Shown: positions 33,672 through 41,470 of the stretch, in pieces
How the letters are laid out: every line of letters starts with the position of its first letter
Position numbering within the stretch: the first letter of the stretch is position 1
From: Cognatazoarcus halotolerans
Lineage (GTDB): Bacteria; Pseudomonadota; Gammaproteobacteria; Burkholderiales; Rhodocyclaceae
Length of the DNA: 64,000 bases
Direction: 5' to 3'
Assembly: GCF_009800965.1 (NCBI RefSeq)
Contig: NZ_WUAF01000002.1
Span: forward strand, 20,299 to 84,298
Program-made: the position numbers and the translations under genes
Notes under the pieces: generated by a model
Database searches by the model: none
Seen by the model: only the letters and a program-made list of their open reading frames with translations
What the model was told of the DNA's origin: nothing

Positions 33672-35219
33672 TCAGCCGAGCCGATCGTCCGCAAGGTGAT
33701 AGTGGGGGTCGTGTGCCGTGTCCATCTCCATCGCACTGCGCGCCTTATCGAGCAGTTCCCGGCAGTCGGGACTCAGATGGCGCAGGCGGATGCGTTTGCC
33801 TTGAGCCCGGTAGCGTTCGGCCAGCGCCTCGATGGCCTCGATGGCCGAGTGGTCCATGACCTTTGCGTCGCGGAACTCAACCACGACTTCGCCGGGGTCG
33901 TTCTTGGCAGCGAATTGCGCGAGAAAATTGGCGGTCGAGGCGAAGAAAAGCGTGCCGCGCACTTCGTAGGTCTTGACGGCTGTGTCAGCCTCGCCGGTGA
34001 TGCGCGATGTGATCGTGATGTCCTTGGCGTGCTGCCAGGCGAACACCAGTGCTGAGATGACGACACCGACGCCGACCGCGATCGCAAGGTCGGTAAGCAC
34101 GGTGACCACGGTGACGGCCACGATCACCAGCGCATCGTGCTTCGGGACCCGGCCGAGTATGCGCACACTGCCCCATGCGAAAGTCTTTTCCGATACCACG
34201 AACATCAGGCCGACCAGTGCGGCCAGCGGAATCAGTGAAATCCAGGCGGACAGCAGTGCGATGAAGGCAATCAGCGCGATCGCCGCAACGATACCCGCCA
34301 GCCTGCGGGTGCCGCCGCTGTTCACGTTGATCATGCTCTGACCGATCATCGCGCAGCCGCCCATGCCGCCGAAGAGCCCGGTGACGATGTTGGCCGTTCC
34401 CTGGGCGAGGCATTCGCGGTTGGGTTGCCCGCGGGTGTCGGTGATGTCGTCGATGAGATTGAGGGTCAGCAGTGATTCGATGAGCCCGATCGCGGCGAGA
34501 ATCAGCGAGTAGGGCAGCACGATCCGCAGCGTTTCCAGATTCCAGGGCACCTCCGGAACATGGAACTGCGGCAGGCCGCCGGCGATATCGGCCATGTCGC
34601 CGACGGTGCGGGTCTCGAGCCCGAAAACCTGCACCAGCGTGGCCACCGAGAGGATCGCGACCAGCGATGCGGGGAGCGCCTTGCTGAGCCGTGGCAGCAG
34701 GTAGATCAGTGCCATGGTCAGCGCGGTCAGGCCGATCATCGTGTAGAGCGCCGTGCCGCCGAGCCAGCTGCCGTCGGCATCCTTGAAGTGGCCCAGTTGC
34801 GCCATGAAAATCACCAGCGCCAGACCATTCACGAAACCGAGCATGACCGGGTGCGGAACCATGCGGATGAACTTTCCGAGCCGCAGGGCGCCCGCGAGCA
34901 ACTGGATCAGACCCATCAGGATGACGGTCGCAAAGAGGTATTCGACGCCGTGCGTCACCACCAGCGACACCATCACCACCGCCAGCGCGCCGGTTGCGCC
35001 GGAGATCATGCCGGGCCGTCCTCCGAACACTGCGGTGATCAGACACATCAGGAAGGCTGCGTAGAGACCGGTCAGCGGGTGAACATGGGCGACGAAGGCG
35101 AAGGCGATGGCTTCGGGCACCATCGCGAGTGCCACGGTCAGGCCCGAAAAGACGTTCTGGCGCAACTCGGCATTGCCAAGCGGCGTGAGGCCTCCGCGAG
35201 CGAGTAGCGTACTGAGCAT
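33672..35219 (-). CDS. SulP family anion transporter with STAS domain
   Basis: The 515-residue protein has 10-12 membrane segments with SulP features (GLTVALAMVPEAIAFAFV near the start, FGGMGGCAMIGQSMINVNSGG) and a C-terminal STAS domain from about residue 410 (RGTLFFASTANF ... VVEFRDAKVMDHSAIEAIE). The family carries sulfate, bicarbonate or dicarboxylates by proton or sodium symport; the substrate is not decidable here. The ATG at 35219 is preferred to a start 24 codons earlier. Confidence 0.92.
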   Translation of the reverse strand: MLSTLLARGGLTPLGNAELRQNVFSGLTVALAMVPEAIAFAFVAHVHPLTGLYAAFLMCLITAVFGGRPGMISGATGALAVVMVSLVVTHGVEYLFATVILMGLIQLLAGALRLGKFIRMVPHPVMLGFVNGLALVIFMAQLGHFKDADGSWLGGTALYTMIGLTALTMALIYLLPRLSKALPASLVAILSVATLVQVFGLETRTVGDMADIAGGLPQFHVPEVPWNLETLRIVLPYSLILAAIGLIESLLTLNLIDDITDTRGQPNRECLAQGTANIVTGLFGGMGGCAMIGQSMINVNSGGTRRLAGIVAAIALIAFIALLSAWISLIPLAALVGLMFVVSEKTFAWGSVRILGRVPKHDALVIVAVTVVTVLTDLAIAVGVGVVISALVFAWQHAKDITITSRITGEADTAVKTYEVRGTLFFASTANFLAQFAAKNDPGEVVVEFRDAKVMDHSAIEAIEALAERYRAQGKRIRLRHLSPDCRELLDKARSAMEMDTAHDPHYHLADDRLG

Positions 35220-35523
35220 GTCGGGAAACTCCGGATATCTGCGCCGCTTCTCGACGGGCGACGCATGCAGGTATTGGCGGGTGCGCCGCACTTGAAGGGG
35301 CCGGAATCAGCCTGGGGCGATCGGGGCAGGGGTGCGGGCAGAAGGGCGGATGCTATTTTCTTTTGTGCTGCGATGCAACATAAAAGAGGCGTTGGCGCGC
35401 TCGTGCCCGCGGCAGGGCCGCCAAGGTGAACCGGGAGGCACGGTGATCGCGGGTCCGGTTTCAGGTCGTCTCCGTTGAGGTCTCAGCCGCGCCGGGCGAG
35501 GCCCGTATGACGGACCCAAGGTT
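35220..35523. other. Intergenic region without a recognisable gene
   Basis: These 304 bases lie between the SulP start and the stop of the cysteine-hydrolase-like gene, both on the minus strand. They should contain the SulP promoter. I see no tRNA, repeat or convincing small gene. Confidence 0.5.
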
Positions 35524-36390
35524 TCACGGTGACGTGCGGCCCCGTGGACGGGATTCGCTTGATAACGGCGTCCCGTCCTGTGGATCGACGTGTTGCAGCC
35601 TGCGTTGCACCGGAACTTCCGGCGCGATACCGGCCGTGTCGTCCCAGACCATGCTCCGGTAATCGAATGCTTCGGCAAGCGTCGGCTTGATGATCTCGAA
35701 ATAAGGTGAGACATCGAAATCGCGCGGCACGAAAAGGCTGTAGTGACGAACATTGAAAACTTCCGTTTCGCATCCGTGGCAGTCCGGATCCAGTCGGATG
35801 TAGCTGGCCGACTCCGGAAGTATGGGGTAGTGCAGTGACTGAAACGCCTGTGCGATCAGCGTCGAGCATATTGCGCGGGTCGGGTCGCCGCTGCCCAGGG
35901 AGAGCATCCGGCGACGGAAGCGTTGGGGAACAGGCGGGGTCGGCACCAGATAGCGCGCAAGATCGACGATGTTGCGCAGGTCGTAGCGATGGCCGATGCG
36001 CTCGATCATGAAGTTCACGAGTCGGGAAATTTCGTCCGGGTTTAGGCCGACCGGCCGACAGATCCGACTGGGAAGTTTTTCGAATTGTTCGATTCCGGCG
36101 CTGCGCACACCGTCGACGATATCCGCCTCCACGAAGCAGTGTCCGGGCCGCGCCATGCCGGCGAGGGCGTGTTCGCCGACGAACATTGCGGCGTGGGACC
36201 AAGTGCTTTGGGTGAGGTACTTGATGGCGGCACTGACCCGGGTGTTGCCCTCGATCAGGAGCACATCACCGGGCTGCAGGCAGCGGCGAAGTTTGTCCGG
36301 CGGTGTGGCGCGTGAAACGCCGTGATTGTGAATCGGCCTGGTCAGCCAGCTTCCGAGCAGGTTGCCAATGCGATCCAGCGCTGCACCCAT
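35524..36390 (-). CDS. YiiX/YebB-like permuted NlpC/P60 cysteine hydrolase
   Basis: The 288-residue protein has the circularly permuted papain-like layout: LQPGDVLLIEG, then the catalytic-type histidine in WSHAAMFVG, an acidic VEADIVDGV and a later cysteine in ICSTLIAQAFQ. Such proteins are amidases or thioesterases of lipids or cell wall. There is no signal peptide from the ATG at 36390, which I prefer over the start at 36558. An upstream GC-rich stretch (36391-36719) precedes the gene. Confidence 0.8.
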   Translation of the reverse strand: MGAALDRIGNLLGSWLTRPIHNHGVSRATPPDKLRRCLQPGDVLLIEGNTRVSAAIKYLTQSTWSHAAMFVGEHALAGMARPGHCFVEADIVDGVRSAGIEQFEKLPSRICRPVGLNPDEISRLVNFMIERIGHRYDLRNIVDLARYLVPTPPVPQRFRRRMLSLGSGDPTRAICSTLIAQAFQSLHYPILPESASYIRLDPDCHGCETEVFNVRHYSLFVPRDFDVSPYFEIIKPTLAEAFDYRSMVWDDTAGIAPEVPVQRRLQHVDPQDGTPLSSESRPRGRTSP

Positions 36391-36719
36391 TCGACTCTCC
36401 ACGTGTCGGACTGTCCTCGATGCCCATCCTGATTCTGATTCGTCGGATCGATCGCGTTCCGGTGGTGACGGGCCGTCGCCGTCATGAGAACGCGCACCGG
36501 TCGCCGGCAGTCCATGCAGCTCTTGGCGTATCGGCCGGTCCATCCCCGCCGTCGGCACCCAGTCGCTTGCGAGCCCGCGATCGCACGCTTCCGGGCACGA
36601 AGATGTGACTGCCCTCCGGCCCGGCGCGTTCCACAGTGGGTATCCATGTCAATTCAAGGCGCTCGGACAGGCGGGTCCGGATTGTCGGTCACCAATGCAC
36701 CGCGTTTCGGCCGGTCATC
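36391..36719. other. Intergenic region without a supported gene
   Basis: These 329 bases lie between the hydrolase start and the stop of the next minus-strand gene. Overlapping open frames exist on both strands, but none has a family-like sequence or ribosome site. The hydrolase promoter should be here. Confidence 0.4.
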
Positions 36720-37484
36720 TCACCTGTTCGTCGTCGGGCCGGTTGTGAGCCCGAGTTCTTCAAGCAGCGTATCCGGATCGATGCTCAGGAAGCCGGTGAT
36801 CTCGAGGGCTCGATCCTCGAAGACGTCGTGTCCCGGGGCGTGTTCGATCCATGCATTGATGACCGCATCGCGATGGCGCAGCAGGCCGGCGATCCAGGGG
36901 CTGTATAGACGCAGCATGGCACCCAGCCAGCGATTCGTCGGCCAGGATGGGAAGGCGTGGTCGATCTCGAAACCGTCGAGCATGGCAATCACGGTTTCTG
37001 CGGGATACCAGGTTTCGTCGGTCACCCAGCGATTGGTTGCAAACAATCCGATCGCGTCACCCCAGGCGTCCATCGAGATCGCAATCAGGTGGCTGATCGC
37101 CTCGTCGCCGGCCGGCCATGACTCTACGGCATTTGGCCAATCGAAGGGCCGGCTGCCGGAGGGCATGCCAGCCGCGCGCATGAAGGTATGGAAATGGCCG
37201 TGCTCCACCGGGCCGCGATGGGCATGGTAGTAGTACTGCGCGTGGCTGTCCGGGTCGAAAACGTCGTCTTCGGGAAAATGAGACATCTCCACGAACGGGC
37301 CCTGCGCTCGCAGGACTTCGCCGACAACGTTGAGACCGCCACGGGCAAGAACCCGTCGACACTCGAGGATTTCGCGGCCCGCTTCAAGCATTTCGGCGCG
37401 CCGCCCTGCATCCAGTGTTGCAACGGCCGGCAGAAAGGCGGCGAGTTCCGGAAGCTGTTTCGGGCCGGGTTTGCGTCTGTTCAT
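36720..37484 (-). CDS. Conserved hypothetical protein, His-rich
   Basis: The 254-residue protein has no signal peptide or membrane helix. It contains a striking segment YYYHAHRGPVEHGHFHTFMR (about residues 82-101) with clustered histidines that could bind metal, then WVTDETWYP and a helical C-terminus. I do not recognise the family with certainty (possibly DUF6969). The ATG at 37484 is preferred to 37664. It stands alone, on the same strand as its neighbours but separated from them. Confidence 0.7.
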   Translation of the reverse strand: MNRRKPGPKQLPELAAFLPAVATLDAGRRAEMLEAGREILECRRVLARGGLNVVGEVLRAQGPFVEMSHFPEDDVFDPDSHAQYYYHAHRGPVEHGHFHTFMRAAGMPSGSRPFDWPNAVESWPAGDEAISHLIAISMDAWGDAIGLFATNRWVTDETWYPAETVIAMLDGFEIDHAFPSWPTNRWLGAMLRLYSPWIAGLLRHRDAVINAWIEHAPGHDVFEDRALEITGFLSIDPDTLLEELGLTTGPTTNR

Positions 37485-37820
37485 GTGTTGCGCTCGAGAT
37501 GAAGGTTCGATTGTCGCTCCGCAGGTTCCGAACATGAAGCGGCATGCATGCCGGGATGCCTGGGCGAAGCGCACTCGAGTTCCCGTTACCGTCCCGCCAT
37601 GCGCAAGGGCGTTTGCCTTCGGCGGATGCCAGCGTTCGCGCGCCGCAACGAATCTGCCTAGCATCGCGCTGATCGGGCTTGTCCAAAAGCGTTATCGAGC
37701 TTGCGCTGCCTTTTCTCACCTCACGCCGGCTGGTGGCGCTTGGGCGCGGCCGCGAACCGCGCCCATGACGACAGGTCATTGCTTTGGCGGCACCTCTCGT
37801 CGCCCGATCGGGGCGCTACC
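37485..37820. other. Intergenic region with a GC hairpin downstream of the NPCAAK gene
   Basis: The only structure I see in these 336 bases is a perfect 8-bp hairpin (37742-37749 with 37757-37764, GGGCGCGG / CCGCGCCC). It lacks a T run on either strand. It may stabilise or end the NPCAAK-repeat transcript on the minus strand. Confidence 0.4.
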
Positions 37821-38072
37821 CTATTTCTTGGCCGCGCAAGGGTTCTTCGCAGCACACGGATTCTTCGCCGCGCAGGGGTTCTTCGCAGCGCAGGGGTTCT
37901 TCGCAGCACATGGATTTTTCGCGGCGCAGGGGTTCGCGCTCGTGCCGGCCCTGTTCTTGGCTGAACAGGGGCTGCAGCCCGCAAATGCGACAGCCGGCAT
38001 GCCGAGCACGGCGCCGATCAGGCCGGCAGACAGAATCGCAGAGCGTACGCGGGTGGGGCGGGGGTTTTTCAT
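37821..38072 (-). CDS. Secreted Cys-rich protein with NPCAAK repeats
   Basis: The 83-residue protein has a signal peptide (residues 1-31, ending AVAFA), a short linker with two cysteines (GCSPCSAKN), then six uninterrupted copies of the hexapeptide NPCAAK (residues 47-82). The mature peptide therefore carries one Cys every six residues and alternating lysine. The function is unknown; metal binding or thiol storage are guesses. It lies downstream of the PQQ-accessory operon on the same strand, and a perfect copy of the predicted activator site sits 260 bases upstream. A related repeat protein is encoded at 47492-47836. Confidence 0.8.
   Translation of the reverse strand: MKNPRPTRVRSAILSAGLIGAVLGMPAVAFAGCSPCSAKNRAGTSANPCAAKNPCAAKNPCAAKNPCAAKNPCAAKNPCAAKK
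37827..37934 (-). repeat. Six tandem 18-base units encoding NPCAAK
   Basis: The six units differ mainly at third codon positions (AAC/AAT, CCC/CCA/CCG/CCT, TGC/TGT, GCG/GCC/GCT), while the peptide stays identical. The repeat is therefore conserved at protein level rather than recently duplicated. Confidence 0.9.
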
Positions 38073-38373
38073 GGTTTTGCTCCTCGGGGTGAATGGGCGT
38101 ACCGGAATGGCAACGCCCTGTGTTGATATCCCCTTAGATGGACCGCGCGTTCGAATCCTTACATTGGTGGTGAAACGAATTGCCGTGCCGCCGGACGGCC
38201 GGTGTCGTCAGACGCAGGTGCGATGGTGAGGCGAGCGGAACACCGTTCGCCATGTGCCATGTTCGTGGCCAAGCCGGAAAGGCCTCGGATTGTTGCGCCC
38301 GTCCGTCACGGAGCGCGTTGCAGCAGAACCCGCTGCTCCAGTCTGGAGCAGGTGTCACGTTTCGAGGCAGCGA
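38073..38373. other. Intergenic region upstream of the NPCAAK gene
   Basis: These 301 bases separate the NPCAAK gene from the cytochrome b561 stop, both on the minus strand. The region holds the palindromic activator site at 38333-38351. A TGGCAC (minus strand, 38259-38254) resembles a sigma-54 -24 element but lacks a matching -12, so I cannot assign a promoter. Confidence 0.5.
38333..38351. promoter_or_regulatory. Perfect palindromic activator site upstream of the NPCAAK gene
   Basis: CTGCTCCAGTCTGGAGCAG is a 19-base perfect inverted repeat around a central T. It contains TGCTCCA-N3-TGGAGCA, the same motif as at 41370-41386 (one mismatch) and half of the 30254-30270 site. Confidence 0.6.
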
Positions 38374-38919
38374 CTAGTTGTCGCGTTCAGGCCCCGACCT
38401 GCCGGGGAGCATGCGTTCCATGGTCCCGTCGCGCCGCAGCCAGTGACGAATCGCTGCGGCCACGTGCAGCACGATGAGGGCGGCGAGCGTCCATGCAAGC
38501 GCAGTGTGGGCGCCGCTGAAAAAGGCGTTCAACGCCTCGTCCGGGTAGCCTGGCTTGGGCACCGGGATGCCGAAGAACTTGAGCGGGTACTTGGTGAAAC
38601 TCACGGATGTGAGCCCCGCTGCCGGCACCAGCACCAGCAGCACATAAAGTATGTGATGGGCCGCGGTCGCGACCGTCCGCTCGATACCGTGCAGCGCCGG
38701 ATTCTCGGGCGGACGATGGCCCAGCCTCCACACCACACGCGTCGCGATCAGCGCGATCGCCAACAGCCCGAAGGACTTGTGGATGCCGAATGCCCAGGAG
38801 CGCTCGGCGCCCTTGGGCAGATCGGCCATCCACATTCCCCAGCCGATCATGCCGATGACCAGAACCGCCGAAAGCCAGTGCAGGGCGATCGCAGGCGTGC
38901 TGTAGCGGGGGGGGCTCAC
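38374..38919 (-). CDS. Cytochrome b561 family protein
   Basis: The 181-residue integral membrane protein has four helices and heme-ligand histidines in IALHWLSAV, FGIHKSFGLL, AAHHILYVLL and GAHTALAW/IVLHVAAAI. It passes electrons between the quinone pool and periplasmic partners. It overlaps the stop of the beta-propeller gene (ATGA) and ends the operon that starts with the PedF-like cytochrome. Confidence 0.9.
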   Translation of the reverse strand: MSPPRYSTPAIALHWLSAVLVIGMIGWGMWMADLPKGAERSWAFGIHKSFGLLAIALIATRVVWRLGHRPPENPALHGIERTVATAAHHILYVLLVLVPAAGLTSVSFTKYPLKFFGIPVPKPGYPDEALNAFFSGAHTALAWTLAALIVLHVAAAIRHWLRRDGTMERMLPGRSGPERDN

Positions 38920-39866
38920 TTGATCACCACCCCCCAGGGGAAACTGCCCACCGGCACATCCTTGAGGGCGACCAGCTTGTCGGTATCGATTACGCTGACC
39001 GTATCGGAGCGGCCGTTTGCCACGTAGAGCTTGCTGCCGTCGGGCGTGATGGCCATGTTCCAGGGCCGCTTGCCCACCGGAACCGTGCCGATGACGGTAT
39101 TGGTTGCAGTATCGATCGCCATGACCGTGCCGTCCTTGCCGTTCGAGACGAACACCCGCTTACCATCCGGCGTGATGGCAATCCCGTTCGAGAATTTGCC
39201 GGCCGGAATCGCCGCCAGCACCTTCTGGTTCGCGACGTCGATCGCATAGACGGTGCTTGCCAGCTCGCAGGCCACATAGGCACGGCTGCCGTCGGGCAAA
39301 AAGCCGATGCCGCGGGGACGCTTGCCTACCGGTATCCGCCCGACCTGCTTGCGTGCAGCCACGTCGATCACGTCCACCTGCTCGGCATTCTCCGCACTGA
39401 CGTAGAGCCATTTGCGGTCCGGGCTGAACACCGCATGCTCCGGATTCTCGCCCTCGACCTTGATGTGCGCGAGGGTCTTGCCGTCACTGCTCTGCAGCAG
39501 GGCGACGCTGTTGTCCTCTTCCACCGCAGCAGCCAGCAATTGACCATCCCGCGAGATATAAAGCCCTTCGGGCGATTCGCCGAGGGGCCAGCTGGCCACC
39601 GGTTTGCCACTGGCGAGGTCCACTACGATCAGCGAGCGGGTCGGGGCGTCGGTAAGAAAAAGTCGCGAGCCGTCTGGTGCCACGGCGATGCCGCGTGGCC
39701 GTTCGCTGACCTGCAGGGTCTTGGTTACTGCGTCCTGTGTCGTATCGATGACGCTGACCGTTCCGGATTTCTCGTTGGGCACAAAGGCGAGCGGTGCTGC
39801 CAGGGCGCCCAGCGGCAGCACTGCCAATACCAGCAGTGCCGCTCTCCGCGTGAAATTCATGTACAC
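38916..39866 (-). CDS. YVTN-type beta-propeller protein associated with PQQ-dependent catabolism
   Basis: The 316-residue periplasmic protein has a signal peptide (RRAALLVLAVLPLGALA) and about seven repeats of the type VSVIDT...TKTLQVSERPRGIAVAPDGSR, each forming a propeller blade. Such proteins accompany PQQ-dependent alcohol dehydrogenase genes. GTG 39866 is best placed for the ribosome site AGGAGA; ATG 39860 is the alternative. It overlaps the cytochrome b561 gene by 4 bases. Confidence 0.88.
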   Translation of the reverse strand: MYMNFTRRAALLVLAVLPLGALAAPLAFVPNEKSGTVSVIDTTQDAVTKTLQVSERPRGIAVAPDGSRLFLTDAPTRSLIVVDLASGKPVASWPLGESPEGLYISRDGQLLAAAVEEDNSVALLQSSDGKTLAHIKVEGENPEHAVFSPDRKWLYVSAENAEQVDVIDVAARKQVGRIPVGKRPRGIGFLPDGSRAYVACELASTVYAIDVANQKVLAAIPAGKFSNGIAITPDGKRVFVSNGKDGTVMAIDTATNTVIGTVPVGKRPWNMAITPDGSKLYVANGRSDTVSVIDTDKLVALKDVPVGSFPWGVVIK

Positions 39867-39898
39867 GTTTCGTCTCCTCTTGTTGTAAGGCGTGCGAC

Positions 39899-40738
39899 TC
39901 AGGGCTTCTGAAGGGTGGCCCCGTTATCGGCGAATATCCGCGCCAGTGTGCCATCGCGATCGATTTCCTGCATGGCCTTGCCGAGCGCCTCCGCGAGCGG
40001 GTCATTGCCGGCCTTGACCGCCATCCCCAGTGCCCAACCCTTGATCCGCAGTTCGGGCATGGAAACCTGCGATATTTCGAATGGCGTTCCTGCTCCGAGC
40101 GCCGACTCCACTTCGGTGCGGGCGGCCATGACCGCGCCGACCTGCCCGTCCTTCAGGGCCTGTACCGCGAGACCGACATTGGTGAAATGGAGCACGTTCT
40201 CGCGCAGGCGACCGTTCAGGACGGACAGCAGGAAGTCATCGGCCAGGCTTGCCGTCTCAACGCCGATCTTTTCCCGCGTGAATATCTCAAGCGCACGCGC
40301 GGCTGAACCGGTCACTGGCGGAATCTGCTTGGGGTTGCGTGCGACGGCAAGCGATTCGAGGTGGTATGGGCCGAAGATTTTCACTTGCTCGTTGTTGTCA
40401 GCAAGATACTTGTCCACCGGTACGTGGAGCATCACGTCCGCCGGGCGGGTGCCAAGATAATGCCCCTTCCAGACCATGTTGCGCAGATCGTCGTTCATGT
40501 CCTCATCGGCGGCGTACTCGACCACTTCGGGTTCCAGGCCCATGCGTTTGGCGAGTTCCTTGCCGAGCTCGATGTCGATCCCCTTGCCCTTGGAGGAATA
40601 GGGCGGGAAATCGGCATAGACTGCGACGCGCAGGCGGCCCGGCGTCTGCGTCTCGGGCACGTCTGCCGCAGCGGTGGCGAACGCCGCCATGGCCAGGACC
40701 GCCCCCAGCAGCAGCGAGCGCGCGCGTTCATTCTTCAT
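39899..40738 (-). CDS. XoxJ/MxaJ-like periplasmic binding protein of quinoprotein alcohol oxidation
   Basis: The 279-residue protein has a signal peptide (1-25) and a type-2 solute-binding fold (RLRVAVYADFPPYSSKGKGIDIEL). The stretch DMNDDLRNMVWKGHYLGTRP with DVMLHVPVD is typical of the quinoprotein-dehydrogenase-associated subfamily that helps PQQ/lanthanide dehydrogenases mature or partner. No transporter permease is nearby, which supports that reading. It overlaps the cytochrome c gene by 11 bases. Confidence 0.85.
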   Translation of the reverse strand: MKNERARSLLLGAVLAMAAFATAAADVPETQTPGRLRVAVYADFPPYSSKGKGIDIELGKELAKRMGLEPEVVEYAADEDMNDDLRNMVWKGHYLGTRPADVMLHVPVDKYLADNNEQVKIFGPYHLESLAVARNPKQIPPVTGSAARALEIFTREKIGVETASLADDFLLSVLNGRLRENVLHFTNVGLAVQALKDGQVGAVMAARTEVESALGAGTPFEISQVSMPELRIKGWALGMAVKAGNDPLAEALGKAMQEIDRDGTLARIFADNGATLQKP

Positions 40739-41159
40739 GTACCGTCTCCAGATAGGCGCGGATGGCCCACATTGCTTCCTGTTGCAGGATGCCCTCGAAC
40801 GGAGGCATATAGACCCGGCCGCCGCGTGTCGAACCGTGGCGAATGCGGTTCAGAAAGATCTCGTCGCCTTCGTCTCCGGTGGGAAGGTAACGCAGGTCCG
40901 GGGCGATGCCGCCGGAAATCGCTTCCAGGCCGTGGCAGCGCGCGCAGTTCTGGTTGTAGGCCGAACTGCCGATCCGGATCGCTTCGGCGTTCTTGCGGTA
41001 GGGGTTGGATGCGAGCCAGTCCTCGCCCACGGGTTTGAGCGTGGAAACATCGACGGCCTGCGGCGTCACGTTTCCGTGGGCCATCGCTGCGGCCGGCGCC
41101 AGGGCGGCCAGCACAAGCGCCAGACCGTTCATTCGGAGTTTGCGGTTGATTGTCTCCAT
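40728..41159 (-). CDS. Cytochrome c, PedF/c-550 type
   Basis: The 143-residue periplasmic mono-heme cytochrome has a signal peptide (residues 1-26, AAAMA), heme-binding CARCH in NQNCARCHG and a probable Met ligand in YMPPFEG. PedF-type cytochromes take electrons from PQQ-dependent alcohol dehydrogenases. The ATG at 41159 starts the signal peptide. It is the first gene of the operon and has a consensus sigma-54 promoter 85-100 bases upstream. Confidence 0.88.
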   Translation of the reverse strand: METINRKLRMNGLALVLAALAPAAAMAHGNVTPQAVDVSTLKPVGEDWLASNPYRKNAEAIRIGSSAYNQNCARCHGLEAISGGIAPDLRYLPTGDEGDEIFLNRIRHGSTRGGRVYMPPFEGILQQEAMWAIRAYLETVHEE

Positions 41160-41243
41160 GTCCTCTATCCTTTTCTGCATGTCTGCGTTGGTTGCGAAAG
41201 ATGGGGGCCTGGGCGAGCCATGGCGAAATCCCGAGTTCCATGG

Positions 41244-41259
41244 TGCAAAGGCCGTGCCA
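41244..41259 (-). promoter_or_regulatory. Sigma-54 promoter of the cytochrome c / XoxJ / beta-propeller / b561 operon
   Basis: On the minus strand the sequence reads TGGCAC-GGCCT-TTGCA, an exact match to the -24/-12 consensus with GG-N10-GC. Transcription would start near 41232, giving a leader of about 70 bases before the cytochrome c ATG. Confidence 0.88.
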
Positions 41260-41369
41260 GAGATCGTCAATGCGATGCGAACGCCCGGATTCCCGGTCTT
41301 TCAGTGTCTTGGACATGCCTATGGTCTGCTTCTTGCTTACCGTCTGTCCGGCGCTTGGTGCAAAGGGTT

Positions 41370-41386
41370 TGCTTCAAGTTGGAGCA
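41370..41386. promoter_or_regulatory. Activator binding site in the cytochrome c / AcoR-like intergenic region
   Basis: TGCTTCA-AGT-TGGAGCA is an inverted repeat with one mismatch. Its centre is 132 bases upstream of the -12 GC of the sigma-54 promoter at 41244-41259, a normal enhancer distance. It lies about 90 bases before the activator gene, so autoregulation is possible. Confidence 0.7.
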
Positions 41387-41470
41387 GGTGCTACTTTGCA
41401 GGACGTTACAACGCCTTTCAGCGTATAAAAGCAATAAAAACAATTAGAAAAGATTGATGGAGGAGTGGAC

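Noticed and set aside
37824..37935. CRISPR-like short tandem array
   Set aside because: The 18-base units are contiguous, in frame and without spacers; they encode the NPCAAK peptide repeat.
38200..38260. Sigma-54 promoter for the NPCAAK gene
   Set aside because: A TGGCAC is present on the minus strand at 38259-38254, but the position of the -12 element reads GAACG instead of TTGCA; other GG-N10-GC matches nearby are weak.
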